From NCBI GenBank assembly GCA_032250555.1, contig JAVVFI010000103.1, positions 1 through 13,897 on the forward strand: 13,897 bases of DNA, in the 5' to 3' direction. The position numbers and the translations under genes are program-made. Each line of letters starts with the position of its first letter. Position 1 is the first letter of the stretch. The notes under the pieces are model-generated. The model saw only the letters and a program-made list of their open reading frames with translations, made no database searches and was not told the DNA's origin. The DNA is from NIOZ-UU13 sp032250555. Its GTDB lineage: Bacteria; Planctomycetota; Phycisphaerae; Sedimentisphaerales; Anaerobacaceae. This document shows, piece after piece, positions 6,149 to 13,897 of this stretch.

Positions 6149-9064
6149 TTACTCCGCTAATAAAGGCGTCATTTTCTGACGAAGCTCTCGTAACTGCTTT
6201 TCCTGGTGTTTACTGAAAGAACCGAGTCTTTGTGCATATACATCCATCCAGGTGGCAAGACGATTAAAATCATCTTCGTTAAGCTGTAAATCCTCGTGAC
6301 CTTTGCCGTTTTCAAGTGACTCAAGCAGCTTACTCTGAGCGGCCGTGCATTGACCAATTATGGACCTGTCTTTTTCAAAGGCCAGCTTTTCGAGGTCTTT
6401 GTCTGCGAACGAGAGCAGATTTTCATAGGACTTGGCCGGGCTGAGGTCAAGGCGGGAAGCTATCTCGTTGGGACTGTTTGGCTGGTGGCAGGACACGCAG
6501 GATTTATCCAATACGGGCTGTACAAGAAGGTCGAAGCGTAGAGGCCATGAGCCTGTTGGGCCGGGAGTGATTTTCGAAGGCTCGCGCTGTACGGCTAATG
6601 GCTGGGCCGCTACCGGCGGGACGACTTCCCGGGATTCATGGCAGCCAATGCAGGAAAGCGTTTGTCCCGGCTGGACATAAGTGAGAGAGCGCATGGTTTG
6701 TACGACCAAACCGTTTTGGTCGAGGGCCTGGAAGAAAACAGGTATTCCTGACGGCACTCGGAAATAGGCCGAGCCATCTTTTTCTACAGGAACTGTTCCA
6801 AGGATGAATTTACCAGGATCTTCCTTTGAGACACCGAGGCTGGGGGTATTCATGTGCGGCTGGGTTTTTGGCAGTACACCGATTATGCGTAATTGTTTAA
6901 TAGAACCATGGCTGATGGTGTTTTCTTGAGACTGGTGTCGAAGGCCCTTATAGATATCCAGTATGATAAAGCGTCCTTCCTGAGTGCCTTCCCAATCAAC
7001 TGTATCGGGATGTATTGACGGTCTTTCTCGCCTACGCAAAGGAATGGGGTACATACTTGATATTTCCGGATCCCGATAAAGCAGCTCAAGGTTACCAAAC
7101 GAGTCGTAGAGATATAAGCCAAGGGCGTTGACGGGATTTTGGGAGCCTGTGACCTGGCTACTACCACGATGCGGCGGCAGGGGTTTGTCACTCCAGGCGA
7201 CGAGATAGAACTGCTCCGAAAGCGGATATGGATTTGCATAGTACGTTGGTGACCAGCCCTCGGCTTCGGGAAAACACACATCGGGAGTAAGTCGAGTGAT
7301 GGGATCGGTTCCTTCGGTCCCTCGTGAGCGGTCCAGCAAAGCGAGTGCCCCGCCTTCAATAGAGTGATGAGCAGCGGCTGTGAAAATAAGCTTGTGAGAA
7401 TTCGGGATTGCCCGTGCCTCAAAGATGCACTGCGGTTTCTCAGTAAAGTTGCCATAAACAAGCTGTGGATTTGAACCGTGCTGGTTCGTTGACCACAAGC
7501 TCATGAAGTGGCCGTTGAAGCGGTCGATATAATCCCAACGGGCGTAAATAATGTTACCATCATGGGCCACCGATGGTGTCCACTCGAAATTTTCAAACGC
7601 CGAGATGGGCCGCAGGTTTTTGCCGTTAGAATCCATTGCGTGAAGAGTAAAGACGGCGCATGGGCGTTTATTGTCACCTCCGCAACGTACATAGCTGTCG
7701 GGCAGTGTGGCCTGGTTGGTCGAGGCGGAACCAGCCTTTGAGCACTGGACGAACTGGCCTTTTCGTGTCGATAGAAAAACGATGTCGTGGTTTGACTTAC
7801 TAAGGTGACGTGTTTCAGCCGGCAGGTATCTTGCGTCGAAATCATCATACCGGCCGTACGTTAGCTGCCTGGTATCTGTCCCGTCGATGCTCATCTCGAA
7901 TATATGATAAAAGGCATCTTCAGGGAGCTTGTCCTTATCCACTTTTTCCATTCCGGCTACGTGTGGATAGTATCGACAATAAGCAAAGAGAACCTTTTTG
8001 CCGTCATATGAAAGCTCGGGTCGCAGAAAACTTCCGGCCGGCCAGCCTACCGTAAGGCAGCGTGAACGCGGTTTGTCGTTCTTTAAGTTTTCAAGCAAGT
8101 AAATGCCTCCGCCGGGACGTGACCACCAGCCGTAGTACTGGTCTGACATGTGAGGCAGGGTGCCGGGGGCGCGCTTTACGAATAAAATCGTATCGAAATC
8201 CAATAAGGGATTTTTAAAGGCCATTTCCCGTACCGCTCGACGGGCCTGAATATATAATGAGCGATGAATGTTTTCGGGCGCATCCAATTGAAGTTTATCG
8301 GCTTTTTCTGCAATAGATTTTAAGGTTCTTATCTGTCCTGCGGTATCTACATCAAGCTGATTTAAACTCTCTGCGAGCTTAAGACCACGCTGGATAACTT
8401 CATCAATTCGCAGGGAATTGCGAAGTTGTTTTTGAAAGTGCGGTTTCGACCACTGGCTGACGCTGCTTTGAGTAGCCGGCTTACCGAGAGCGATATTATT
8501 GTTTGAACCGGGAGCGTAGATTTCCACCTCGTCAAGATGAAAATAGCTCTTTTGGGGTAGTTGAAGTCGAATGTAGCGTGCCTGAGCGTTTAGAAGCTTA
8601 ATCACTAATGGTTTTTTATCCGTGTACCCAAAGAAGGTTGTGCCATCGTGCTGATATGCCTGTTCGAAGTTTCTTCCATTAGTGGAAAGCAGGACGATTA
8701 TTCTTGATGTTCTTTCAGGAAGATCGCAGCGGTTATATAACACGAGTCGTTCCAGCGACATTCGCTTGCCCAGGTCAATCTGCCACCAGGGCTTGTTTTC
8801 GTTTTTGGTGTGAAATCCAATCCCCCCATCCTTGATGCCATCGCAGGCGCCAATTGCATCCTGTTGGGGTGTGACTTTACCGTCTGTGGATACCCTGGTA
8901 ATGTTACGAAGCTCCTCCTGATGAAGCCAATCGGCTTCAATTTGCTTAAGCGTGATAGCAGGAGTGACCTTGGCAGATATTGCAGACAATGGTAATATGG
9001 CAACAAAAGCAACGGCCAACGCCAAAGATGCTGCTAATTTACGGTTGTATTTTTCCACGGACAC
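6149..9064 (-). CDS. HzsA-related secreted protein: discoidin domain, beta-propeller, two CxxCH haem sites
   Basis: A 971-residue exported protein. A signal peptide covers about residues 1-31 (cleavage near ISA). Residues about 45-190 look like an F5/8 type C (discoidin) domain, with PWWQIDLG and ARYIRLQLP. Residues about 290-780 form a PD40/TolB-like beta-propeller of the type found in the middle part of the hydrazine synthase alpha subunit. Two c-type haem attachment motifs follow, CIGCH (805-809) and CVSCH (856-860), then a segment resembling the last part of planctomycete cytochrome domains (GKGHEDLQL, LATWMD). These HzsA-related proteins are common in planctomycetes that are not anammox bacteria; their reaction is unknown. 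GGGAGG at 9069-9074 is four bases from GTG 9064 and ten from an in-frame GTG at 9058 (two residues shorter); either could be the start. It faces the anti-sigma gene and is preceded by queG. Confidence 0.8.
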   Translation of the reverse strand: MSVEKYNRKLAASLALAVAFVAILPLSAISAKVTPAITLKQIEADWLHQEELRNITRVSTDGKVTPQQDAIGACDGIKDGGIGFHTKNENKPWWQIDLGKRMSLERLVLYNRCDLPERTSRIIVLLSTNGRNFEQAYQHDGTTFFGYTDKKPLVIKLLNAQARYIRLQLPQKSYFHLDEVEIYAPGSNNNIALGKPATQSSVSQWSKPHFQKQLRNSLRIDEVIQRGLKLAESLNQLDVDTAGQIRTLKSIAEKADKLQLDAPENIHRSLYIQARRAVREMAFKNPLLDFDTILFVKRAPGTLPHMSDQYYGWWSRPGGGIYLLENLKNDKPRSRCLTVGWPAGSFLRPELSYDGKKVLFAYCRYYPHVAGMEKVDKDKLPEDAFYHIFEMSIDGTDTRQLTYGRYDDFDARYLPAETRHLSKSNHDIVFLSTRKGQFVQCSKAGSASTNQATLPDSYVRCGGDNKRPCAVFTLHAMDSNGKNLRPISAFENFEWTPSVAHDGNIIYARWDYIDRFNGHFMSLWSTNQHGSNPQLVYGNFTEKPQCIFEARAIPNSHKLIFTAAAHHSIEGGALALLDRSRGTEGTDPITRLTPDVCFPEAEGWSPTYYANPYPLSEQFYLVAWSDKPLPPHRGSSQVTGSQNPVNALGLYLYDSFGNLELLYRDPEISSMYPIPLRRRERPSIHPDTVDWEGTQEGRFIILDIYKGLRHQSQENTISHGSIKQLRIIGVLPKTQPHMNTPSLGVSKEDPGKFILGTVPVEKDGSAYFRVPSGIPVFFQALDQNGLVVQTMRSLTYVQPGQTLSCIGCHESREVVPPVAAQPLAVQREPSKITPGPTGSWPLRFDLLVQPVLDKSCVSCHQPNSPNEIASRLDLSPAKSYENLLSFADKDLEKLAFEKDRSIIGQCTAAQSKLLESLENGKGHEDLQLNEDDFNRLATWMDVYAQRLGSFSKHQEKQLRELRQKMTPLLAE

Positions 9065-9132
9065 ATGTCCTCCCGAAGCTTAGAATTTCTCTTAACGCGA
9101 TATAATAACGTAATAAGGTTGTTGCTATTATT

Positions 9133-9161
9133 AGATTAGGATAAGCATCGTAAATTGTCAA
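9133..9161 (-). promoter_or_regulatory. Candidate promoter for the HzsA-like gene
   Basis: On the minus strand a perfect TTGACA (9156-9161) is followed after 17 bases by TAATCT (9133-9138), a weak -10 match. Transcription would begin near 9126, about 60 bases before the start codon. It is embedded in an 8-bp inverted repeat. Confidence 0.4.
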
Positions 9162-9178
9162 CTAATTTCAGCTTATCC
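9139..9178. repeat. Perfect 8-bp inverted repeat around the HzsA-like promoter
   Basis: GGATAAGC (9139-9146) and its reverse complement GCTTATCC (9171-9178) are separated by 24 bases. One arm lies in the promoter spacer next to the -10, the other just upstream of the TTGACA. The arm centres are 32 bp apart, about three helical turns, as expected for two protein-binding half-sites on the same DNA face. It could also act as a hairpin at the end of the queG transcript. Confidence 0.45.
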
Positions 9179-9195
9179 AGTTGGAGATGGGTATG

Positions 9196-10149
9196 TTATG
9201 AATACCTGTTTATGTTATCAAGACAGATTTGAGCGTTTTTTTTCAATCTATCGAGGCCTGAACGTTTAATCGTGGAATCAGCAAACTCGGCGTCGAAGTC
9301 TTGTTGTGTCAAATTCAAAATCCAGCTCAGGTCAAGTTTGACCCTGTTTTTGTAGAGCTTGAATTGTTTGTTTTTACAAACGGGCGCATTTTTCTGGTAG
9401 GGACATGCAATAATACATTCGTTGCAGCCAAAGATTCGGTCGCCTGTTTTTTTCGCCATTTCGGAAGGTATCAGGCCTTTGTATTCTATTGTCAGGTAGT
9501 TTATGCACTTATTTGCGTCAAATTGTTCATCAAGCGTCAAGGCATGTGTCGGGCAGGCTTTGATGCAATTGTCGCAGTTCGAGCAATTGTATGTGATTGG
9601 ATTGTCAGTTGGAAGTTTTAGAGTTGTTATTATTTCACCGAGAAATATCTGCGGACCCAGTGCGGGATTGATTAACATGCGGTTTTTTCCAATGAAGCCC
9701 AGGCCGGCCTTGTAAGCCAGTGACCGCTCGGCGAGCGGTACAGAATCAACACAAATTTTGAATTTGTGCTGCCCTTCACCGGCAGAGCTAATAAATTCAG
9801 TTAATTTGCGCAACCGTTCTTTTATAAATGGATGGTAATCTTCATATTGGGCGTAGCTTGCTACTTTGCCCATTGGGACAGTTGGGCCGGATTGTTTTGA
9901 GTTTTGTTTCGGCGGTTTATAATTGAGGCCTACGCATATCACTGATTGAGCTTTTTCCAGAAGCAGGGCGGGGTGGGTGCGTTTTTCAAAATTTTTGTGC
10001 AGGTAGCCCATCTGCCCGGCGAGGCCGGACTTTAGCCAATGGCTTAACAGCTTGATATGCCGGTTATCGATAGGCGAGGCATCTGTTATGCCAATCAGGT
10101 CAAATCCGAATTCAATAGCTTTATGTTTTATCTCTTGAGAGAGAGTCAT
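9196..10149 (-). CDS. queG: Epoxyqueuosine reductase QueG
   Basis: A 317-residue cobalamin- and Fe-S-dependent enzyme that reduces epoxyqueuosine to queuosine in tRNA, the last step of queuosine synthesis, in the cytoplasm. The family block VDSVPLAERSLAYKAGLG is present with the catalytic aspartate at D135, followed by IGKN. Two [4Fe-4S] clusters are supported by C189-x2-C192-x2-C195-x3-C199-P and by C215 with C242-x2-C245-x3-C249-P. The length is within the family range, and it lacks the C-terminal HEAT-repeat extension of longer members. No ribosome-binding site precedes the ATG. A TATAAT lies seven bases upstream of it, which suggests a leaderless mRNA. It shares no pathway with its neighbours. 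Confidence 0.95.
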   Translation of the reverse strand: MTLSQEIKHKAIEFGFDLIGITDASPIDNRHIKLLSHWLKSGLAGQMGYLHKNFEKRTHPALLLEKAQSVICVGLNYKPPKQNSKQSGPTVPMGKVASYAQYEDYHPFIKERLRKLTEFISSAGEGQHKFKICVDSVPLAERSLAYKAGLGFIGKNRMLINPALGPQIFLGEIITTLKLPTDNPITYNCSNCDNCIKACPTHALTLDEQFDANKCINYLTIEYKGLIPSEMAKKTGDRIFGCNECIIACPYQKNAPVCKNKQFKLYKNRVKLDLSWILNLTQQDFDAEFADSTIKRSGLDRLKKNAQICLDNINRYS

Positions 10150-10156
10150 AAGAACG

Positions 10157-10162
10157 ATTATA
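10157..10162 (-). promoter_or_regulatory. -10 element of queG, placed for a leaderless transcript
   Basis: TATAAT on the minus strand ends seven bases before the queG ATG, so transcription should start at or within a base or two of the A of the start codon. No convincing -35 element is seen 16-18 bases further upstream. Confidence 0.45.
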
Positions 10163-10302
10163 CTAAATCCGGCTGTGATATTTTAGTCTGTAATTCATTG
10201 TTTTAGCTTTTAATCTGGTATTGTAGAGATAGTGCACATTACTCGTACTTATAGTCTCAGCCCGTGACTTTTGGCTTTTCAATACTGCAATCTGAGTATA
10301 AA

Positions 10303-11430
10303 ATGAAACCGATGACAGAAAATAAAGTAATGTCAACAGAGACTTGTCAACTGATTAGCTATATAGCTCCGGCGGCACCCGCGACTCGGCGGCCAGTAAC
10401 GGGTGGGGAAAAGTTTCTACGGCCGGAAATTGGCTTTACACCGAATTGGTATCGAACGGCGATTGGAATTGATTTCGGCCGGCAGTGGCATACCGATCCG
10501 GCTTATCGGCGCCGGACGATTTTGGAGATGCGCAGTGAGTTAAAACGCCGATTTCCAGAGACAGGAATCGGCGGTATCGACCAGCCTGATAGACCTATGG
10601 ACATATTAACCGGGACTTACGGATGTGTCAGCGTGGCTGCGATTTATGGAGTTCCGGCTGTTTATGCCGAGGATAACTGGCCTAACTGTGAACATAAATA
10701 CTTAAGTGATAATGAGCTTGATCATTTAAAACCGCCTGACCTTGACAGGAATCATTTATTCCGGGAGCTTATGGCTCAGGTGGACTGGATTGCTGCTAGT
10801 GAAGGAAGGATCGAAGGATATATGAACTGGCAGGGAGTGCTTAATAACGCCTATCGCCTGCGCGGCGAGCAACTTTTCTATGATTTTATTGACTGCCCGA
10901 AACGCTGCCGCCACCTCTTTGATTGTGTCTGTACTACTATGATTGAGGGAGCAAGCCGGCTTTATAAGCGGCAAATGGAGAGCGGAGTGAGAGTCAATTT
11001 CTTGACGGTCAGCAACTGCCTGGTCAATATGATTTCACCCGAACAGTATCGTGATATTCTTCTTCCTTTCGATTGTCGGATAGCTGAAGCTTTTGGAAGC
11101 ATTGGTATCCATAACTGCGCCTGGAATGCCGATCCCTATATCGATGATTATGCCGGTGTTCCTAACGTTAGCTATATTGATATGGGATTAGATTCGAACC
11201 TTGCCAGGGCGAAAAAAACATTTACTGATGCTCGGCGCGCAATTGTATATAAGCCGACTGACCTGACAGATAAATCGCTGGAGACGATACGAATAGACTT
11301 GGAAAATATTGCATGTGAATATGCACCATGTGATGTAGTTGTTGGAGATATAGATGCCGGTACGCCGGATGAAAGGGTGCTGGCATTTTTTGAATTGTGC
11401 AGTAAGATTAACAGTAAAATGGAGAACTGA
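10303..11430 (+). CDS. Uroporphyrinogen decarboxylase-like (UroD/MtaA superfamily) protein
   Basis: About 375 residues from ATG 10303. Other in-frame starts are GTG 10264, ATG 10312 and ATG 10330; none has a strong ribosome-binding site, so the start is uncertain. The sequence fits the UroD/MtaA (beta/alpha)8-barrel superfamily, a group I associate with planctomycetes, with TGTYGC, CEHKYLSD, MNWQGVLNNAYRLRG and DMGLDS. H270-N-C272 (HNCAW) matches the His-x-Cys zinc pair of cobalamin methyltransferases such as MtaA; C343 could be the third ligand, but its spacing to the following GTP loop differs from MtaA. Real HemE is unlikely given this divergence and the catabolic neighbours. It is the first gene of an operon: the lyase starts five bases after its stop. 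A methyl-transfer role is possible but not shown. Confidence 0.75.
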   Translation: MKPMTENKVMSTETCQLISYIAPAAPATRRPVTGGEKFLRPEIGFTPNWYRTAIGIDFGRQWHTDPAYRRRTILEMRSELKRRFPETGIGGIDQPDRPMDILTGTYGCVSVAAIYGVPAVYAEDNWPNCEHKYLSDNELDHLKPPDLDRNHLFRELMAQVDWIAASEGRIEGYMNWQGVLNNAYRLRGEQLFYDFIDCPKRCRHLFDCVCTTMIEGASRLYKRQMESGVRVNFLTVSNCLVNMISPEQYRDILLPFDCRIAEAFGSIGIHNCAWNADPYIDDYAGVPNVSYIDMGLDSNLARAKKTFTDARRAIVYKPTDLTDKSLETIRIDLENIACEYAPCDVVVGDIDAGTPDERVLAFFELCSKINSKMEN

Positions 11431-11435
11431 TAAAG

Positions 11436-12371
11436 ATGAAATCAAACTCGAATTTATTACCGAAGCCGCTGAGTGGTATAATTCCGCCTATGGTTACGCC
11501 GCTTCAGGACAGAGATGCTCTCGATGTTGCCGGCCTTGAGCGGTTGGTAGAGCATATTCTTTCTGGTGGTGTTCACGGTTTATTTATCTTAGGGACAACG
11601 GCTGAGGCGCCAAGTCTGAGTTATCGCCTTCGATATGAAGTTATCGAACGTATTTGTAAACAAGTTAAGAAACGGGTCCCAGTACTGGTTGGAATAACCG
11701 ATACGTCTTTTGTAGAATCAGTTAACCTTGCGAACAAAGCTTGTGATGCAGGTGCGGAGGCAGTTGTTCTTGCGCCGCCGTATTACTTTCCAGCAGGCCA
11801 GCCGGAATTACTCGAGTATCTCAAGCATCTTTTAAGTGAATTACCGCTGCCGATGTTTCTTTATAATATGCCAAGTTATACCAAGATGGTTTACGAGCCT
11901 GATACCATACGGGCTGCGGCTGACTTGCCGGGTGTTGCGGGCATAAAGGACAGTTCGGGTAATATGATATATTTTCGCCGACTTCAGATTCTGCTTAAGG
12001 ACCATCCGGATTTTACACTTCTTATGGGGCGAGAGGAATTGCTGGCCGAGACAGTTTTGTTAGGTGGGCACGGCGGTGTCTGTGGAGGGGCCAATCTCCT
12101 TCCGGAGCTTTATGTCGGGCTTTATAATGCGGCCTGTGCAAAAGACCTAAAGAAGATAGAAGTCCTGCATGAAAAGGTAATGAAGCTAAGCAGCGCCATT
12201 TATACTGTTGGACAATATGAATCGAGCTATCTCAAAGGTATTAAATGTGCGCTTTCGTGTATGGGCATTTGCAGTGATTTCATGGCTGAGCCATTTCATC
12301 GTTTTCGCCAGGAAGAGCACAACAGGATTCAGCAATATGTGCAGGAACTGGGAATTGCACCTGAAAAATAG
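11436..12371 (+). CDS. Dihydrodipicolinate synthase/N-acetylneuraminate lyase family aldolase or dehydratase
   Basis: A 311-residue class I, Schiff-base-forming (beta/alpha)8 enzyme. The Schiff-base lysine is K171 (GIKDSSG), and Y143 lies 28 residues before it, exactly as Y133/K161 in E. coli DapA. The GTTGE loop is GTTAE (53-57), with the two Thr kept. Y143-NMPSY-T has Tyr148 where DapA has Arg138, which binds the substrate carboxylate, so this is probably not the lysine-biosynthesis enzyme. Members with this pattern cleave or dehydrate 2-keto acids such as sialic acid or keto-deoxy sugar acids; the exact substrate is not shown. The start ATG 11436 has GGAG at 11421-11424, 11 bases upstream. 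It lies between the UroD-like gene (five-base gap) and the symporter (23-base gap), so it is probably part of one uptake-and-breakdown operon. Confidence 0.88.
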   Translation: MKSNSNLLPKPLSGIIPPMVTPLQDRDALDVAGLERLVEHILSGGVHGLFILGTTAEAPSLSYRLRYEVIERICKQVKKRVPVLVGITDTSFVESVNLANKACDAGAEAVVLAPPYYFPAGQPELLEYLKHLLSELPLPMFLYNMPSYTKMVYEPDTIRAAADLPGVAGIKDSSGNMIYFRRLQILLKDHPDFTLLMGREELLAETVLLGGHGGVCGGANLLPELYVGLYNAACAKDLKKIEVLHEKVMKLSSAIYTVGQYESSYLKGIKCALSCMGICSDFMAEPFHRFRQEEHNRIQQYVQELGIAPEK

Positions 12372-12394
12372 ATTAAAAATGGAGTTGAAAGATT

Positions 12395-13882
12395 ATGCAG
12401 GGAAATCTTAGTGGAATTGATATTGGTATCCTTATTCTTTATGGTACAGTTCTGATTGGAATGGGTGTTTATTATACCCGTAAGTGTCGGACGTCGGATC
12501 AGTTCATGGTTGCCGGTCGTTCTATTCCGGCATGGGCGGCGGGTTTGGCCGTGATGAGTGCTTATACGAGCAGTATTTCATATATTGCCACGCCTGGCAA
12601 GGCCTTCGATAGCAACTGGCATCCGTTTATCTTTTCGATTTGTATTCTGCCGGTGGTATGGGTAGTTTGTAAATACGCCGTTTCGTATTATCGAAAATCA
12701 CAATTGATTAGTGTTTACAGCTTTCTTGAGGAAAGACTTGGTTCCTGGGGACGAATTTATGCAGCTTTGGCGTTTGTGCTGTTAATGGTAGGGCGTGTTG
12801 CAGTTATTCTTTACTTAGCCAGCCTGTTGTTAAGTACTTTTGTTACATGGAACATTGGTGCTGTAATCGTAGTCATCGGGCTTATTACAATTATTTATAC
12901 ACTGCTTGGAGGAATGGAAGCGGTGATTTGGACCGATGTTATGCAGTCGATGATTATGATTGTTGGTATTGTCTTTTGCGCTGTTAGTTTGTCATACAAG
13001 GTTTTTTCAGGGCCAGAACCTTTAATGCAAGCGGCTTTCGATGCGAACAAATTCAGCTTAGGCAGTTGGGATTTGTCGCTTTCTTCCCGCACGATATGGG
13101 TGATGATCATCTATGGCATTACAGAGAATCTTCGGAGCCTGCTGGCCGACCAGAACTACGTTCAGAAATACTGCTCAGTTCCAAGTGAGCGAGAAGCGAA
13201 ACGTTCAATCTGGATTGCCATGCTGATTTATATTCCTCTTACAGCAATTTTTCTTTATATCGGGACGGCTCTTTTTGCCTTTTATTCTCCAAACGGACAT
13301 GCTCTTGGAGAGGGGATAACAAAAGGTGATCAGATGTTCCCTTACTTTATCGCAACACAAGTGCCGGCGGGTTTGAAAGGGCTGATTATCGCCGCTATCT
13401 TAGCGGCTGCGATGAGTACGGTGGATTCGGCATTGAACTGCTCGGCGACGGTTTTACTGCTGGACTTTTATAAGCGATATTTGAAGCCAGATATTTCTGA
13501 GCGTAACAGTATGATATTTCTGCGGGCATCGACCGTGGTATGGGGTCTGCTTGGGACCAGTGCCGCTCTTTTAATGATTAGGGCAAGGAGTATTTTGGAT
13601 GTTTGGTGGCAAATATCAGGAATTTTTGGCGGGGCGATTTTAGGTTTGTTTCTTTTGGCTTTTATGCGAGTACGCCTTCGACTGTGGCACGGCCTTGTTT
13701 CTATCGGAGTAAGTGTTGCAGTTATTGCCTGGGGAACTTTTGCACGTGATTTGTCCGAATCATGGCAGTGGGCTCAGTGTAATATTGAGGGCATTATCAT
13801 AGGTGCATTCGGAACGGCGGCTTTATGTTTGGTTGCCTGTATTTTTGGTTTGGTTAACCGCAGGCGAGAAATCCGGGCCTGA
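12395..13882 (+). CDS. Sodium:solute symporter (SSS family)
   Basis: A 495-residue inner-membrane protein with about 13 hydrophobic segments, normal for the SSS family (PutP, SGLT, SiaT type). The family hallmark around G172 (GGMEAVIWTDVMQ) is present. S341-TVD-S345 in the eighth core helix carries the serine/threonine residues of the sodium site. It uses the sodium gradient to import a small solute. ATG 12395 has GGAG (12381-12384) ten bases upstream. The gene lies 23 bases after the lyase gene, so its solute is likely the substrate of the lyase or its precursor, as in sialate or sugar-acid operons. The protein ends 15 bases before the window edge, so more genes of the operon may follow. Confidence 0.93.
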   Translation: MQGNLSGIDIGILILYGTVLIGMGVYYTRKCRTSDQFMVAGRSIPAWAAGLAVMSAYTSSISYIATPGKAFDSNWHPFIFSICILPVVWVVCKYAVSYYRKSQLISVYSFLEERLGSWGRIYAALAFVLLMVGRVAVILYLASLLLSTFVTWNIGAVIVVIGLITIIYTLLGGMEAVIWTDVMQSMIMIVGIVFCAVSLSYKVFSGPEPLMQAAFDANKFSLGSWDLSLSSRTIWVMIIYGITENLRSLLADQNYVQKYCSVPSEREAKRSIWIAMLIYIPLTAIFLYIGTALFAFYSPNGHALGEGITKGDQMFPYFIATQVPAGLKGLIIAAILAAAMSTVDSALNCSATVLLLDFYKRYLKPDISERNSMIFLRASTVVWGLLGTSAALLMIRARSILDVWWQISGIFGGAILGLFLLAFMRVRLRLWHGLVSIGVSVAVIAWGTFARDLSESWQWAQCNIEGIIIGAFGTAALCLVACIFGLVNRRREIRA

Positions 13883-13897
13883 GAAAGTTATACATAG

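Noticed and set aside
6149..9064. Genuine hydrazine synthase alpha subunit of an anammox bacterium
   Set aside because: It carries a discoidin domain, no partner subunits are nearby, and HzsA-related proteins are widespread in non-anammox planctomycetes.
9034..9066. ATG at 9066 next to the HzsA-like ribosome-binding site
   Set aside because: It is out of frame with the long protein, ends after ten codons and is only two bases from GGGAGG.
10303..11430. HemE of haem synthesis
   Set aside because: The sequence fits the wider UroD/MtaA group, has an HNC zinc-like motif and sits with a lyase and a symporter rather than haem genes.
11436..12371. DapA of lysine biosynthesis
   Set aside because: The position of DapA Arg138 is Tyr148 and the gene lies in a transporter operon.

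Overview
The window looks like chromosomal DNA from a planctomycete, most likely of the Phycisphaerae/Sedimentisphaerales type, with moderate G+C. This is inferred from protein style, not from a marker gene: a secreted protein with repeated 'YYWRVDE...WSFT' fibronectin-III-like modules, an anti-sigma-like protein fused to a pseudopilin-type domain with an H-X10-DG signature, an HzsA-related multidomain protein with a discoidin domain and two CxxCH haem sites, and a UroD-like protein of a kind I associate with these bacteria.

Layout. 1-846 (+) is the C-terminal part of a KAP-type P-loop NTPase cut by the window edge. 1064-1579 (+) is a PaaI-type hotdog thioesterase. 1694-3847 (-) is a secreted multidomain protein preceded by a long leader of about 280 nt with a good sigma70-like promoter and possible short ORFs. 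Divergent from it, 4396-6035 (+) is a two-gene unit: an ECF sigma factor and, joined by a TAATG stop/start overlap, a one-membrane-span anti-sigma/pseudopilin fusion. 6149-9064 (-) is the HzsA-related discoidin/beta-propeller/dihaem protein, and 9196-10149 (-) is queG (epoxyqueuosine reductase). Divergent from queG, 10303-13882 (+) is a compact three-gene operon: UroD-like protein, DHDPS/NAL-family lyase, and sodium:solute symporter.

How the genes may work together. The sigma factor and the membrane protein form a signalling pair, with the sensor side outside the cytoplasmic membrane. The UroD-like/lyase/symporter operon reads as uptake and breakdown of a small organic acid or sugar acid; the symporter imports, the lyase cleaves or dehydrates a 2-keto acid, and the role of the UroD-like protein is unknown. 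The HzsA-related and FN3-repeat proteins are exported. queG is housekeeping (tRNA queuosine). No tRNA, rRNA, CRISPR array, insertion sequence or integrase was recognised.

The points most worth a second look are the anti-sigma/pseudopilin fusion, the UroD-lyase-symporter operon whose lyase lacks the DapA arginine, the 8-bp inverted repeat around the candidate promoter of the HzsA-like gene, the short-ORF leader of the FN3 gene, and a possible leaderless start of queG. I do not see a clearly new defence or mobile system.
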